Part shown: positions 31,925-41,346 of the stretch, in pieces
How the letters are laid out: every line of letters begins with the position of its first letter
How positions within the stretch are numbered: position 1 is the first letter of the stretch
Assembly (NCBI RefSeq): GCF_000685095.1
Contig: NZ_BAYE01000008.1
Location: forward strand, 124,001 to 188,000
DNA from: Paraburkholderia caledonica NBRC 102488
GTDB lineage: Bacteria > Pseudomonadota > Gammaproteobacteria > Burkholderiales > Burkholderiaceae
Length of the DNA: 64,000 nucleotides
Direction: 5' to 3'
Notes under the pieces: generated by a model
The model's database searches: none
What the model saw: the letters and a program-made list of their open reading frames with translations, nothing else
What the model was told of the DNA's origin: nothing
Made by a program: the position numbers and the translations under genes

Positions 31925-32725
31925 ATGGAAAAGTTACTCGCCAATCAATTCGCATTGGTCACGGGCGCAAGCTCGGGCATCGGCTATGGCGTCGCAAAGG
32001 CGCTCGCCAATGCGGGCGCATCCGTCGCGCTGAATTATCATTCGCACGCTGAATCGGCCGAGAAGCTCGCCGATGAAATCAATCAATCCGGCGGCGCCGC
32101 AATCGCGGTTAAAGCGGATGTGTCGAATCCCGCTGAAGTCGACGCGATGTTCGAAGCGTGCCGCGCTCGCTTCGGCACGTTGGATATCGTCGTCGCCAAT
32201 TCCGGTTTGCAGAAGGACAGCGCTTTTGCCGAAATGACGCTGGAGGATTGGCAAACGGTGTTGGCCACCAATCTGACGGGGCAATTCCTCACCGCTCAGG
32301 CAGCCGTAAAAGAATTCCGCCGACGCGGACCGACATCGGTATCGAAAGCGGTTGGCAAGATCGTCTGTATGAGTTCCGTCCACGAGGTGATTCCGTGGGC
32401 CGGACATGTCAACTACGCCGCGTCGAAGGGCGGCATTCAGATGTTCATGAAGTCACTCGCGCAGGAAGTCGCGCCGGAACGCATTCGCGTGAATTCGATT
32501 GCGCCCGGCGCGATCCGCACGCAGATCAATCGGGACGCGTGGGACACGAGCGCGGCGCGCGACAAACTATTGCAACTGATCCCTTATGGCCGCGTCGGCG
32601 AAGTGGAAGACATCGGCAAGGCTGCCGTCTGGCTCACATCGGATGAAAGCGACTACGTGGTGGGCACAACCTTGTTTGTCGACGGCGGCATGACGTTGTA
32701 TCCGGGATTCGCCGACAATGGTTAA
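31925..32725 (+). CDS. SDR family oxidoreductase (glucose 1-dehydrogenase-like)
   Basis: A 266-residue classical short-chain dehydrogenase. Cofactor motif TGASSGIG near residue 14, NNAG-equivalent VVANSGLQ, catalytic Ser in CMSSVHE, YAASK with Tyr and Lys, and a C-terminal VVGTTLFVDGGMTLYP. It resembles NAD(P)-dependent sugar or polyol dehydrogenases. GAGGA precedes the ATG. It ends with a 4-base tail-to-tail overlap with the DUF1537 kinase gene, so it may oxidise a substrate of that pathway, though it is on the other strand. Confidence 0.88.
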   Translation: MEKLLANQFALVTGASSGIGYGVAKALANAGASVALNYHSHAESAEKLADEINQSGGAAIAVKADVSNPAEVDAMFEACRARFGTLDIVVANSGLQKDSAFAEMTLEDWQTVLATNLTGQFLTAQAAVKEFRRRGPTSVSKAVGKIVCMSSVHEVIPWAGHVNYAASKGGIQMFMKSLAQEVAPERIRVNSIAPGAIRTQINRDAWDTSAARDKLLQLIPYGRVGEVEDIGKAAVWLTSDESDYVVGTTLFVDGGMTLYPGFADNG

Positions 32726-34113
32726 AGGTCAGTACGCTCGTTGTTGCTGTGACCTTCCAGCAGTTTTTCGAACAGATTGATCTCGCCCATTTGACCGCCT
32801 TTGAGCATTAGCTCGATGCCATCCAATTGAGGACTGTCGGCGTGAACACGGCACACGCTCACCCCAGCCGACAGCGGCGCAAGATACGACAAACCCCAAG
32901 CGCCGAGTGCCCGCACCGCGATACTCGATGTGTCACCGCCCGCAATGCCGACACGCTGTAATTTCTCCGCGTCGAGCACTTGCCTCAACAATGCCGCGCA
33001 AGCGTGCGCAAGCCGAGGCAACGCGCCGGACGATTCAATCGCGCCCGGTTCGCGCCGCGACGTGAAAGCCAGTACGTTGCTTCCGTTGCGCAACGCGTCG
33101 ACGATTGCTGCCACTTGCGCCATGAGATAGCCGTGTGCTGAATCGCCTGTCATCTCCAGCGGGTCCAGTTCAATGTGGCGATATGAGCGCGCGGCGCGGA
33201 TCTGCACCTCGGTCAACGGCGACAGGCTGCCCGCCATCACGAAGACCGGACCGCGCGCAGGAGCCAACCGCTCGCGCTGCGGCGTTGCTCCGCTCGCGGC
33301 CGAGTGGCCGAGCGCGGAGACATACGCCTGCGCGACGCTGCTCGCGCCCACCGCAAGGAGCGGCGCGGCGCTTCTCGCCTGATGCGTCAGCAAACGCCCA
33401 ATCGCTTGAAGATGCGAATCGTCGAGCACGTCGAACAGCACCGCATCGGGCCGCAAAGTGAGCCGGCGTTCCAGCTCTGTTTGCAGCGCGGCGTCGCCTG
33501 CGGCATAGCAGCGCCAGTCGATGGACTGCACGTTATCCACGCCCTGCCGCTGCAGATGCACGCGTAGGTCCGCCTCGCTCATCGGCGTAACGGGATGCCG
33601 GCTCATGGTCGGATGACGATCGATCCGATAGATGGACGATTCGCCTTCGTCAGCGCCCGCCGCCGCATACAACTCACCGAACACGCAATAGCGCCGCAGA
33701 CTGGGTTGTCCGCCAATCACTGCGACAAGTGGGTTCGCGCAATATTCGCGCAACGTTCGGATCGCCACGCCGATGCTGCCCGTTCGCGGCGCGCTATCGA
33801 AAGTCGAGCACACCTTGTAGTGCATCACCCGCACGCCAAGCTTGGCAAACGCCTGACCGACACGTGTCAGTTCGGCGCGCTGCTGATCCGGCGACATCGT
33901 ACGGGCGGCGCCCGCCACGCCAATCGCATCGAGCGGGCCGAGCCTTCGCAGACGCGCTGCGTCCGGTGGCGCTAACAGCAGCATGGTGCGCAAGCCGGCG
34001 CGTGCCAGATGCGCGAGCGTATCGGTCGCGCCGGTGAAATCGTCGCCGTAAAACGCGTATTGGGGACCGCCGGCGATGTCGCCGCTGCATTTGTCGTCGT
34101 TGTGTGAGTTCAC
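32722..34113 (-). CDS. DUF1537 four-carbon acid sugar kinase family protein
   Basis: The start is GTG at 34113 (NSHNDDKCSG), which overlaps the stop of the RuBisCO-like gene by 4 bases (GTGA); 463 residues. The N-terminal domain has YGDDFTGATDTLA, the signature of DUF1537 kinases, and the C-terminal nucleotide-binding domain has AGGDTSSIAVRALG and LMLKGGQMG. The family phosphorylates sugar acids such as threonate, erythronate or 3-oxo-isoapionate. Pairing with a RuBisCO-like protein matches the OiaK/OiaX steps of D-apionate catabolism, which I regard as the best guess, not proof. Confidence 0.88.
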   Translation of the reverse strand: MNSHNDDKCSGDIAGGPQYAFYGDDFTGATDTLAHLARAGLRTMLLLAPPDAARLRRLGPLDAIGVAGAARTMSPDQQRAELTRVGQAFAKLGVRVMHYKVCSTFDSAPRTGSIGVAIRTLREYCANPLVAVIGGQPSLRRYCVFGELYAAAGADEGESSIYRIDRHPTMSRHPVTPMSEADLRVHLQRQGVDNVQSIDWRCYAAGDAALQTELERRLTLRPDAVLFDVLDDSHLQAIGRLLTHQARSAAPLLAVGASSVAQAYVSALGHSAASGATPQRERLAPARGPVFVMAGSLSPLTEVQIRAARSYRHIELDPLEMTGDSAHGYLMAQVAAIVDALRNGSNVLAFTSRREPGAIESSGALPRLAHACAALLRQVLDAEKLQRVGIAGGDTSSIAVRALGAWGLSYLAPLSAGVSVCRVHADSPQLDGIELMLKGGQMGEINLFEKLLEGHSNNERTDL

Positions 34114-35408
34114 CCGCGGCCACCAAAAAACTCGAGCGCGCGCCGCAGTTCCGGCATGCGCTCCGCGTAGACGGGCACGGGTGTGCGCGCCTGCACGGCG
34201 GCCCATGCCTGCCTGACACTCTTGACACCGGCCGCGGGACCATCGGGATGCGCGAGGATGCCGCCGCCGGACATGAACAGCAAGTCGGTGGATTGCACGG
34301 CATCGAACGTAGCTTGTGCGGTACCTGCCCACTGGCCTGAAGAGAACGCCGGCAATACCGTGTCATCGCAGCCCGGAGCGAGCGGCGTCGCGCAGTCGCG
34401 TGCGGACTCGATTACCTCGGCATCGCTCTGCGCGAATTTCCCGGCGAGGCCATGTACATGCATATGATCGACGCCAGCCAGCCGCCACAGCGTCTGATAA
34501 GCCTGAAACGATATGCCGAGCGAGGGATCGCGCGACATCATGCCGTAGCCGTTGCGATGTGCGTGCAACACCAACGGTGTAGCGCGGCGCAGCGTCTGAA
34601 TAGCGGAAAAGCCGCACCAGTTGATGCTCGCCATCACACACGCGCCGCCCTCTCGCTCCACCAGTTCAGCGTGACGACGCATCGCGTCGAGGTCGTCGGT
34701 GATATTGAAGGCGACCATTACCGGGCGGCCGCTGCGTTCGCGATAGCGACGCACTTCAGACATGACCGCGCGCACGCGTTCGGCAAGCGGCGCATGCGCT
34801 GGGTTCGCACTTACTTCGTCATCCTTTATAAAATCGACGCCTGCCTCGCACAACTCGCGCACCAGTGCCGCGGTTTCCTGCGCACTCAGACCCACGTTCG
34901 GTTTGATGATGGTGCCGATCATGGGCCCACCGATTACCTGTGTCAGCGCACGCGTACCCTTCACGCCATGACGCGGACTCTCAAAGCGTGCGCGATAAGA
35001 CGCTGGCAAACGCAGCGACAATAACCGCATGCCGGTGACTTCGCCGAGGTCGTATAAATTGCCCGCGACGGTTGCGGCGAGCGTCGGCAAGTTAGCGCCA
35101 ATATTGGCAAGCGGAAAAGACAGCGTAACCCGCGCGCGCCGCCAGGGTCCGAGCGCGCCTTGCCGGGCGAGCCATGAGCTATGAAGGCTCGGCTGCGCCG
35201 CGGGTTCCAGCTCCTCGATGCGCAGCACGCTTGCGCGGCTTCGCGCGCGCAATGCGTCGGTTTCGTTGGCCACGCGCACGAAGGTGCCGCTCGATTGCTC
35301 GCCCGCCATGATCTCGGCGACGCGCGCGAGATCGAGCGGCGTCTCGATCAGATAATCAGCTTCGAGCGAATCGCGATCGCCGCCATGCGGCTCCTGTGTG
35401 CCGGTCAT
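34110..35408 (-). CDS. RuBisCO large-subunit-like protein (form IV)
   Basis: A 432-residue protein with the RuBisCO fold motifs: GTIIKPNVGLS (loop with the Lys of the TIKPK motif), FIKDDE around the metal-binding carbamylated Lys, HAHRNGYGMM, and the phosphate-binding MSGGGI near the C-terminus. Form IV proteins do not fix CO2. In D-apionate catabolism OiaX-type members decarboxylate 3-oxo-isoapionate 4-phosphate made by a DUF1537 kinase, and that gene follows here by overlap. The VOC gene upstream also overlaps by 4 bases. A sugar-acid phosphate decarboxylase or hydrolase is likely. Confidence 0.88.
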   Translation of the reverse strand: MTGTQEPHGGDRDSLEADYLIETPLDLARVAEIMAGEQSSGTFVRVANETDALRARSRASVLRIEELEPAAQPSLHSSWLARQGALGPWRRARVTLSFPLANIGANLPTLAATVAGNLYDLGEVTGMRLLSLRLPASYRARFESPRHGVKGTRALTQVIGGPMIGTIIKPNVGLSAQETAALVRELCEAGVDFIKDDEVSANPAHAPLAERVRAVMSEVRRYRERSGRPVMVAFNITDDLDAMRRHAELVEREGGACVMASINWCGFSAIQTLRRATPLVLHAHRNGYGMMSRDPSLGISFQAYQTLWRLAGVDHMHVHGLAGKFAQSDAEVIESARDCATPLAPGCDDTVLPAFSSGQWAGTAQATFDAVQSTDLLFMSGGGILAHPDGPAAGVKSVRQAWAAVQARTPVPVYAERMPELRRALEFFGGRG

Positions 35409-35944
35409 AGCGTGCTCAAATCGGGAAAGCGGCGCACCGGCTCACGGCCGTCCCAATCGCGTGAGGCCGCGTAGATCATGTCGAAGAGCTTGCCTTTTGG
35501 GCCCGCAATCTCCGAAAGCTCGATCACCGTTCCCGGATGATTTTCAGTATCGAAGTACACGAAGCGGCCATTGCGGCCGACTTCGCCGCTCATTGCAACC
35601 TTGAAGCCTTGCTGCTGCAAACGCGCGAGGTCGGCGTCGAACGAAGTTGTCCAATAAGCGTTGTGCTGAAGCCCTGTATTGCCGGCGGTGAGAAAGTCGC
35701 GATACATGGAGGGCGCTTCGTTTCTCGTCTGAATCAGTTCGACCTGAAGCGGCCCAGAGTTGGCGAGCGCAACCGAGTTATGAACTTCGTATGATTGCCC
35801 GCGATAGGTGTAGTTCTCAATCGGCACTCGTTCGTTGTAAAACCACGGTCCCACACCGAGCACGCGGCTCCAGTAATCCATGGCGGCCTCGATATCGCGC
35901 ACCACGTACCCCGCTTGGCGAATCTCGCCGAAGAAACGACTCAT
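35405..35944 (-). CDS. VOC (glyoxalase/dioxygenase superfamily) protein
   Basis: A 179-residue protein of the vicinal-oxygen-chelate fold, glyoxalase_4-like: IRQAGYVVRDIEAAMDYW at the start, GPLQVELIQ in the middle, LQHNAYWT and FVYFDTENHPGTVIELSE near the end, giving candidate metal ligands His and Glu. It overlaps the RuBisCO-like gene by ATGA and is the first of three coupled genes. An epimerase or isomerase role on a sugar-acid intermediate is possible; nothing decides it. Confidence 0.8.
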   Translation of the reverse strand: MSRFFGEIRQAGYVVRDIEAAMDYWSRVLGVGPWFYNERVPIENYTYRGQSYEVHNSVALANSGPLQVELIQTRNEAPSMYRDFLTAGNTGLQHNAYWTTSFDADLARLQQQGFKVAMSGEVGRNGRFVYFDTENHPGTVIELSEIAGPKGKLFDMIYAASRDWDGREPVRRFPDLSTL

Positions 35945-36035
35945 GAAAATCTCCCCACGCAGCGATTATTGATAGACGAGCAACTCCCGGCGCGGCAGAA
36001 ATGCAGCGCCCGAAGGTCGAACGGAAAGACAGCAG

Positions 36036-37919
36036 TTAGAGAAAGCCGGTTGAAATCCAGGGTATCGCGGCCACGACAATCAGCCCGACGATCAACGCCC
36101 CCATATAGCCGACGATAGGACGAATGCCCGCATCGGGACTAACCTTGCTGATCGCGCACGCCGAGTAATAGCCCACGCCGAACGGCGGCGAAAAGAGGCC
36201 CACTCCCATCGAAAGAATCACCACGATCGCGTAGTGAACTTCATGCACGCCCGCAAGCCGCGCGATTGGAAACAGCAACGGCCCGAACAACACAATCGCC
36301 GGAATGCCTTCGAGCACGCTGCCGAGCATCACGAACACGACGATCGACACCGCGAGAAAACCGTATGCGCCGCCGGGCATTGCACCCATCCATTGGGCAA
36401 GGTCCTGCGAGAAGCCGGACTGCGTAAGCGCCCATGCCATTGCTGTGGCGCAGCCGATAATGAACAGAATCGCGCCCGACAAAGTGGCCGCGTCGACAAG
36501 CATGCGGGGAAGGCGTCGCCACTCGAAACGCCTATAAATCAGGAGGCCGATCAGCATCGAGTACGCAATACCGATAGTCGACACTTCGGTGGCAGTCGCG
36601 ACACCTTCGACCACCGCGGCCCGGATTACGAATGGCAACGCCAGCGCCGGCAGCGACACAATAAACAGCCGCCCTATCTGCCGCTTGCTGAAACGTTGTG
36701 TGCCGCTCAGATCTTCCTTCCTATAGCGCCACCACACGACGACGCACAAAATGAGCGCAAGCACGGCGCCCGGCAACATGCCCGCAGTAAAGAGCGCGGA
36801 AATGGAAAGACCTGTGACGGAGCCAATCGTAATCAGCACGATGCTCGGCGGAATGGTTTCGCTTTGCGCGCCGGTGGTGGCAAGCAACGCGACCAGGTCG
36901 CCCTCGGACGCGCCGCGCTTTTTCATCTCGGGAAACAACACGGGCGCGATGGCTGCCATATCGGCCACTTTCGATCCGGAGATGCCGGACACGAGATACA
37001 TCGCGCCGATCAGCACAAACGACAGACCGCCTCGCACGTGACCGACAAGACTCGCGAGGAACTGGATCATCGCGCGCGCCATGCCCGTCATTTCGATCAG
37101 CAGACCGAGAAAGACGAACAGCGGCACCGCCAGCAGCACGAGATGCGACATGCCTTCGTCCATGCGCCCCACGACGACTTCCAGCGGAGTGAAGGTCGAA
37201 AGGCCGAGATAACCGAACGTGGCCAGGGCGAACGAAAAGCCGATTGGCACGCCGGAGAAGATGCCGATAGCAACCACCCCCACGAAGAAGATGATCAGAT
37301 TCGCCTTGCCGAGCGTCTCCAACCACGGTCCCGCCCACACCGCCGCTGCGCCGAAAAGCGCCGCGATCACCAGCGCGATAACGACGTCGCGCATGCGGCT
37401 AGTCTGCGCAAGCCGGATCAGGCCGACGACCAGCATCAGCGCGGCGCCGATCGGCAATGCAAATGCACGCCACGCATTGCTGATTTGCAAAGCAGGTGTG
37501 ACGATGGCCGCTTCGCCGGACGCGTAGTTATAAGCGGGCGCTACGAGTAGCGCCAGCAACGCGACCGAGGCGGCAATGGCCAGCGTATCGACAAAGGCGC
37601 GACGCTCCGGCGATAACCGGCTGACGAGCGCGGTCATGCGCATGTGTTCGCCGCGCCGCAATGCGAGAACAGCGCCCAGCATGGCGAGCCAAAGGAACAG
37701 GATGCCGGCCAGTTCATCCGACCACACCAGAGGCTGATGCAACGCGTAGCGCGATACCACGCCCGCCAGCATCACCACGATTTCCACAGCAAGCAGCAAC
37801 GCCGCGCACACTTCGACGACCGAAATCAGGCCGCGGTCGAGCGCCTTCAGCCACCGGCGCGGCGTGCTCACCGTCGGCAAAACAGAGGCCTGCGCTGCGT
37901 TCAATGCGTGATTCGACAT
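36036..37919 (-). CDS. Fused TRAP transporter DctQ-DctM permease
   Basis: A 627-residue protein (start ATG 37919, with GAGGAGA upstream). Residues of about 25-200 are the small DctQ subunit (four helices, LVWSDELAGILFLWLAMLGA), joined to the large DctM subunit (VPIGFSFALATFGYL, VLLAVPLFVFLGLLIEMTG, SGISGSKVADMAAI, ATTGAQSETIPPSIVL). TRAP systems import organic and sugar acids with a sodium gradient and a periplasmic binding protein, here encoded 62 bases upstream. The neighbouring catabolic genes point to a sugar acid such as apionate. Confidence 0.92.
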   Translation of the reverse strand: MSNHALNAAQASVLPTVSTPRRWLKALDRGLISVVEVCAALLLAVEIVVMLAGVVSRYALHQPLVWSDELAGILFLWLAMLGAVLALRRGEHMRMTALVSRLSPERRAFVDTLAIAASVALLALLVAPAYNYASGEAAIVTPALQISNAWRAFALPIGAALMLVVGLIRLAQTSRMRDVVIALVIAALFGAAAVWAGPWLETLGKANLIIFFVGVVAIGIFSGVPIGFSFALATFGYLGLSTFTPLEVVVGRMDEGMSHLVLLAVPLFVFLGLLIEMTGMARAMIQFLASLVGHVRGGLSFVLIGAMYLVSGISGSKVADMAAIAPVLFPEMKKRGASEGDLVALLATTGAQSETIPPSIVLITIGSVTGLSISALFTAGMLPGAVLALILCVVVWWRYRKEDLSGTQRFSKRQIGRLFIVSLPALALPFVIRAAVVEGVATATEVSTIGIAYSMLIGLLIYRRFEWRRLPRMLVDAATLSGAILFIIGCATAMAWALTQSGFSQDLAQWMGAMPGGAYGFLAVSIVVFVMLGSVLEGIPAIVLFGPLLFPIARLAGVHEVHYAIVVILSMGVGLFSPPFGVGYYSACAISKVSPDAGIRPIVGYMGALIVGLIVVAAIPWISTGFL

Positions 37920-37981
37920 GCTGCTATCTCCTCGCGGCGGGGCGCCGCGCGTAGTCCGATGCTTGCCCGCGCGGTGTTGCA

Positions 37982-39007
37982 TCAGGCCAGTTTGCCGACC
38001 GATTGTTCGAGCAGGTCCCACGCCTGATTGCCGAACTTTTCTTTCCATTGCGCGTAGAAACCCGCTTGACGCAGCGCCGCGCGAAACGAATCGGGCGCGG
38101 GCCGGTTGATCGCAAGACCCTTGCTTTGCAGATCGGCGACAGCCGCGTCGTTGAGCTTGCGTACGTCTTCGCGCTGCTTCAACGCGCACTGATTGAAAGC
38201 ATCGCTTGCAATGCCTTGCAGGTCTTTCGGTAGACGCTGCCATGCGCGCGGATTCAGTACAAACCAGTAGCCGTCCCACATGTGATTGGTCAGTGAGCAG
38301 TACTTCTGCACTTCGTAGAGTTTTGCGACTTGCACGATTGGCAACGGATTTTCCTGCGCATCGACAATATGAGTCTGCAGCGACGAATACACTTCGCTGA
38401 ATTGCAAACTGGTCGGTGCGGCGCCGAGCCCCTTGAACATGTCGATGCTGAGCGGGCTGACCGGCACACGAATCTTCAGGCCGCGCATGTTCTGCGCGCT
38501 CGTGATCGGCCCGTTGCTCGTGGTCGTCTGACGAAAGCCGTTGTCCCACATCTTTTCAAACGACTCGAGTCCGGCCTTCTGCATCGCCGCACGCACATAG
38601 GCGCCGAGCTTGCCGTCCATTGCGGCCCATACCTGGTTGTAGTCGCTGAACGCAAAGCCGACGGCGTTGATCGCGACCGACGGCGCGAGCGTGGATACGA
38701 CGAGCGCTGAGGGCGTGAACATTTCAATGCCGCCGCTACGCACCTGCGCGAGCATGTCCGTATCGCCGCCAAGCTGGTTGTTGGGGAATATGCGGATCTC
38801 CATGCGCCCCTTCGACGCCTCGCGGATCTGATTGGCCGCCTCCTGCGCGCGAATGTTCAGTGGATGCGTAAGCGGCAGGTTATTGCCGTACTTGAACACG
38901 AACTCCGGGCCGGATGCAGCACGCACGATTGCCGGAAATCCGAGCGCGCCGGCCACGGGCGCGGCGGCTGCGGCACGCAGCAATGCGCGTCTCGCGAGGT
39001 TAGTCAT
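37982..39007 (-). CDS. TRAP transporter substrate-binding protein (DctP)
   Basis: The start is the ATG at 39007 with AAGGAGA upstream; 341 residues. The signal peptide MTNLARRALLRAAAAAP ... VRAAS contains a twin-arginine-like start. DctP motifs include FKYGNNLPLTHPLN, GGDTDMLAQVRSGGIEMF, LKIRVPVSPLSIDMFKGLGA and PTSLQFSEVYSSLQT, with the substrate-clamping Arg in KIRV. It delivers the ligand to the fused permease downstream. A palindrome upstream (39030-39054) suggests control by the divergent LacI protein. Confidence 0.92.
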   Translation of the reverse strand: MTNLARRALLRAAAAAPVAGALGFPAIVRAASGPEFVFKYGNNLPLTHPLNIRAQEAANQIREASKGRMEIRIFPNNQLGGDTDMLAQVRSGGIEMFTPSALVVSTLAPSVAINAVGFAFSDYNQVWAAMDGKLGAYVRAAMQKAGLESFEKMWDNGFRQTTTSNGPITSAQNMRGLKIRVPVSPLSIDMFKGLGAAPTSLQFSEVYSSLQTHIVDAQENPLPIVQVAKLYEVQKYCSLTNHMWDGYWFVLNPRAWQRLPKDLQGIASDAFNQCALKQREDVRKLNDAAVADLQSKGLAINRPAPDSFRAALRQAGFYAQWKEKFGNQAWDLLEQSVGKLA

Positions 39008-39029
39008 TTGAGTGTCTCCTTGCTTATAA

Positions 39030-39054
39030 TTGATGTGACTGTCGAATACATCAA
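39030..39054. promoter_or_regulatory. Candidate LacI-family operator
   Basis: TTGATGT (39030-39036) and ACATCAA (39048-39054) are a perfect 7-base inverted repeat with an 11-base spacer, 23 bases before the TRAP binding-protein start and in the gap shared with the divergent LacI gene. Related half-sites (ACATCA, GATGG, TTGATGG) recur to about 39180. Confidence 0.5.
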
Positions 39055-39205
39055 AACACATCATCACTTGCTGGCAACGTGCTGACTTCCGATCAGGTGC
39101 GTTGAGTCGTCGTGTGATAACTGCAAGACTAGGCGTGCGCGGCAATCGCTGTCAAACCGCGAACTTGATGGTTTTTGATGGACTTCCAACCTGCGAAGGA
39201 CGGTT

Positions 39206-40261
39206 ATGCCCGATCCGGCTCACTCTGCCGCCGCTGCGCGCGCCCGCATTCCGGACATCGCGCGCGCTGCGGGCGTCTCCACGGCCACGGTAGACCGCGT
39301 GCTCAACAGCCGTGAAGGCGTGCGCGCCATCACTGCGCAGCGTGTGTTGCAGGCGGCTGCGCAACTCGGCTATCTGCTCACACAAGAAGCGCCTGCCGCG
39401 CCCGCCTCCAAGCCCATGCGCATCGCGTTTCTGTTGCCCGCCGGCACGAATCGCTATCTGCACATGCTGGGCGACTATATCGACTTCGCACACGATCAAT
39501 GGAATGCGCTCGACATGAAGTGCCGCGTCCATTACGTCGAAAGTTTCAATCCTAAAGAATTGGCCGACCGTCTGCTGCATTACGGACAACGCGCGGATGG
39601 CGTGGTGTTCATGGCGCTCGAGCATCCTGTGGTGCGCGATGCAGTCAACGCGCTGGCCGACCAGGGCGTGCCCGCGATCACGCTGATTTCCGATCTGTCG
39701 AACGCGCGGCGGCTGGCTTACGTGGGCATCGACAATCGTTCAGCGGGACGCACAGCCGCATTGTTGCTCGGGCGTTTCATGGGTCCGCGGCCCAGCGGGA
39801 AGATCGCGATGCTGGCGGGCAGTCTCAACTATCGCGGACACGAAGAACGCGAGATCGGCTTTCTTCATTTGATCGAATCCACGTTCCCGCAAGTGCGCGT
39901 AATTGGACTACGCGAAGGACAGGACGACAGCGAGCGCAATTATGTGCAGACGCGCAGGCTACTGGAGCAGCATCCGGACCTCGCCGGCATTTACAACAGT
40001 GGCGGCGGATCGGATGGCGTGGCGCGCGCAATCGTCGAAGCGCGCTCGGAACAGAAGATTCTTTTCGTAGGACATGGCCTGACGCCGGACACGCGAGCGT
40101 TGCTCATCGACGGAACAATGGACGCATTGATCACGCAGACTCCGCAGGCAATGGTGGGAAACTGTTTGCGCATTTTCCGCAACGTGCGCGACAAGCGCGA
40201 TGCAATGAGCGACGTGAAACCGGTGCAGTTCAGCATTGTGTTGCGCGAGAATTTGCCTTGA
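39206..40261 (+). CDS. LacI family transcriptional regulator
   Basis: A 351-residue protein. The N-terminal helix-turn-helix reads PDIARAAGVSTATVDRVLNS, followed by a hinge helix and a periplasmic-binding-like effector domain (MRIAFLLPAGTNRYL, DGVVFMALEHPVV, VGIDNRSAGRTAALLLGRF, GIYNSGGGSDGVARA). The ATDR variant in the recognition helix, and the ribose/galactose-binding fold, suggest a sugar-type ligand. It is divergent from the TRAP operon and most likely represses it. Confidence 0.9.
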   Translation: MPDPAHSAAAARARIPDIARAAGVSTATVDRVLNSREGVRAITAQRVLQAAAQLGYLLTQEAPAAPASKPMRIAFLLPAGTNRYLHMLGDYIDFAHDQWNALDMKCRVHYVESFNPKELADRLLHYGQRADGVVFMALEHPVVRDAVNALADQGVPAITLISDLSNARRLAYVGIDNRSAGRTAALLLGRFMGPRPSGKIAMLAGSLNYRGHEEREIGFLHLIESTFPQVRVIGLREGQDDSERNYVQTRRLLEQHPDLAGIYNSGGGSDGVARAIVEARSEQKILFVGHGLTPDTRALLIDGTMDALITQTPQAMVGNCLRIFRNVRDKRDAMSDVKPVQFSIVLRENLP

Positions 40262-40376
40262 TTTACGGGGCTTTCGCGCGCGCTCGACGTCCACATACAG
40301 CGATCGGAAATAACCCCGGGCACGCGAGATGCTCAACCTCCTTCGTGTTCCAACCTGATACGAAAGGAGATACATC

Positions 40377-40451
40377 ATGCCTTACCTACTTGGCTGGCTT
40401 CTCGGTGTTCCGGTAATCGTGCTGGTGATTCTGTACCTCATCTTCCATTGA
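40377..40451 (+). CDS. 24-residue hydrophobic peptide
   Basis: MPYLLGWLLGVPVIVLVILY then LIFH and a stop. AAAGGAGAT lies about 6 bases before the ATG and a rho-independent terminator follows 22 bases after the stop, so this is probably a real tiny gene. A single membrane helix is predicted. Similar short peptides with a Gly-Trp-Leu-Leu-Gly start and a terminal His are, to my knowledge, common in proteobacteria; function unknown. Confidence 0.65.
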   Translation: MPYLLGWLLGVPVIVLVILYLIFH

Positions 40452-40472
40452 TCACGTGAGACCTGTCCCGTG

Positions 40473-40501
40473 GCGCGGCCCCTGTGTGGCCGCGCGTTTT
40501 T
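40473..40501 (+). terminator. Rho-independent terminator
   Basis: GCGCGGCC (40473-40480) pairs with GGCCGCGC (40488-40495), followed by GTTTTT. It ends the transcript of the 24-residue peptide. Confidence 0.85.
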
Positions 40502-40842
40502 AATGCGGGTCTAGGATGCGGCTCGTAATGCTCGTCGCGATACATGTGTACATGCGATATGTGCGATACATGCATTCGTGCCAGAGCGAGCATTCGCTGC
40601 GATACGGTAGCGTCGCAGTTTCTCATGCCGCCTTCGGTAAAGGCAGCGATCACCCATAGCAGCTTGTGGCCGCGAGTGGCCCGCTTGCGTCGAGCCTGAT
40701 GGTTGTCCCGGGCACGAATGCACCCTGAAAATATACCGGCCACCGTGCTGGATAGGCTTCCGAATCCAACACGCGTCGCGGCAACTCTCAGGACGTTCTT
40801 CCGATAGAATCCAGGTTAGACGAACAACCTTCCAGGTCGGCC
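40502..40842. other. Intergenic region before the Lrp-type gene
   Basis: No supported gene. Around 40535-40575 there is a cluster of CGATA and ACATG repeats (CATGTGTACATG is palindromic, and CGATACATG occurs twice), which could bind a regulator. A minus-strand open frame across 40438-40743 has no ribosome-binding site and odd composition. Confidence 0.4.
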
Positions 40843-41316
40843 ATGAGCCCCAAAAATCGCGCGCTGGACAATCAGGATCGCAGGATCATGCGCGCATTAC
40901 AAAAGAACGCGCGCTTAAGCAATGCGGAGCTGGCGGAACTGGTCGGCATGTCGACCACGGCGTGCTGGAATCGCACACGTCAGCTGGAAAACGAAGGCTA
41001 TATTCGCGGCTATGTCGCGCTGCTCGATCAGCAGAAGCTTGGCTTTGCGGACATCGTGCTGCTCGAAGTGACGCTCGACCGTCACGACGACGATGCACTC
41101 GCGCGCTTCGGCGCCGAGCTTGCGACACTCACCGAAGTTCTCGAAGCGTACCTTGTGTCGGGCGATTACGATTACCTGGTCAAGGTCGCGGTCGATGGCA
41201 CCGCGGGCTATGAGCGCTTCTTGCGCGAGAAGCTATATAAGATCGCGGGCATTCGTCATAGCCGCTCGATGTTTGCGCTGCGCTGCATGAAGAGCATTCC
41301 GTCCGTGCAGGTATAA
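40843..41316 (+). CDS. Lrp/AsnC family regulator
   Basis: A 157-residue protein: helix-turn-helix at residues 8-60 (LDNQDRRIMRALQKNARLSNA, VGMSTTACWNRTRQLENEGYI) and a C-terminal RAM/AsnC ligand domain (LARFGAELATLTEVLEAYLVSGDYDYLVKV). Such regulators sense amino acids or similar metabolites as octamers. The target is not obvious: the next gene, an MFS transporter, is convergent. Confidence 0.88.
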   Translation: MSPKNRALDNQDRRIMRALQKNARLSNAELAELVGMSTTACWNRTRQLENEGYIRGYVALLDQQKLGFADIVLLEVTLDRHDDDALARFGAELATLTEVLEAYLVSGDYDYLVKVAVDGTAGYERFLREKLYKIAGIRHSRSMFALRCMKSIPSVQV

Positions 41317-41346
41317 GGCGACGCCGTTCGCATTTAATGCACGCAT

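Noticed and set aside
36234..37550. A 438-codon plus-strand frame opposite the TRAP permease
   Set aside because: Shadow of the fused DctQM gene; polar His/Arg/Gln-rich translation without a start signal.
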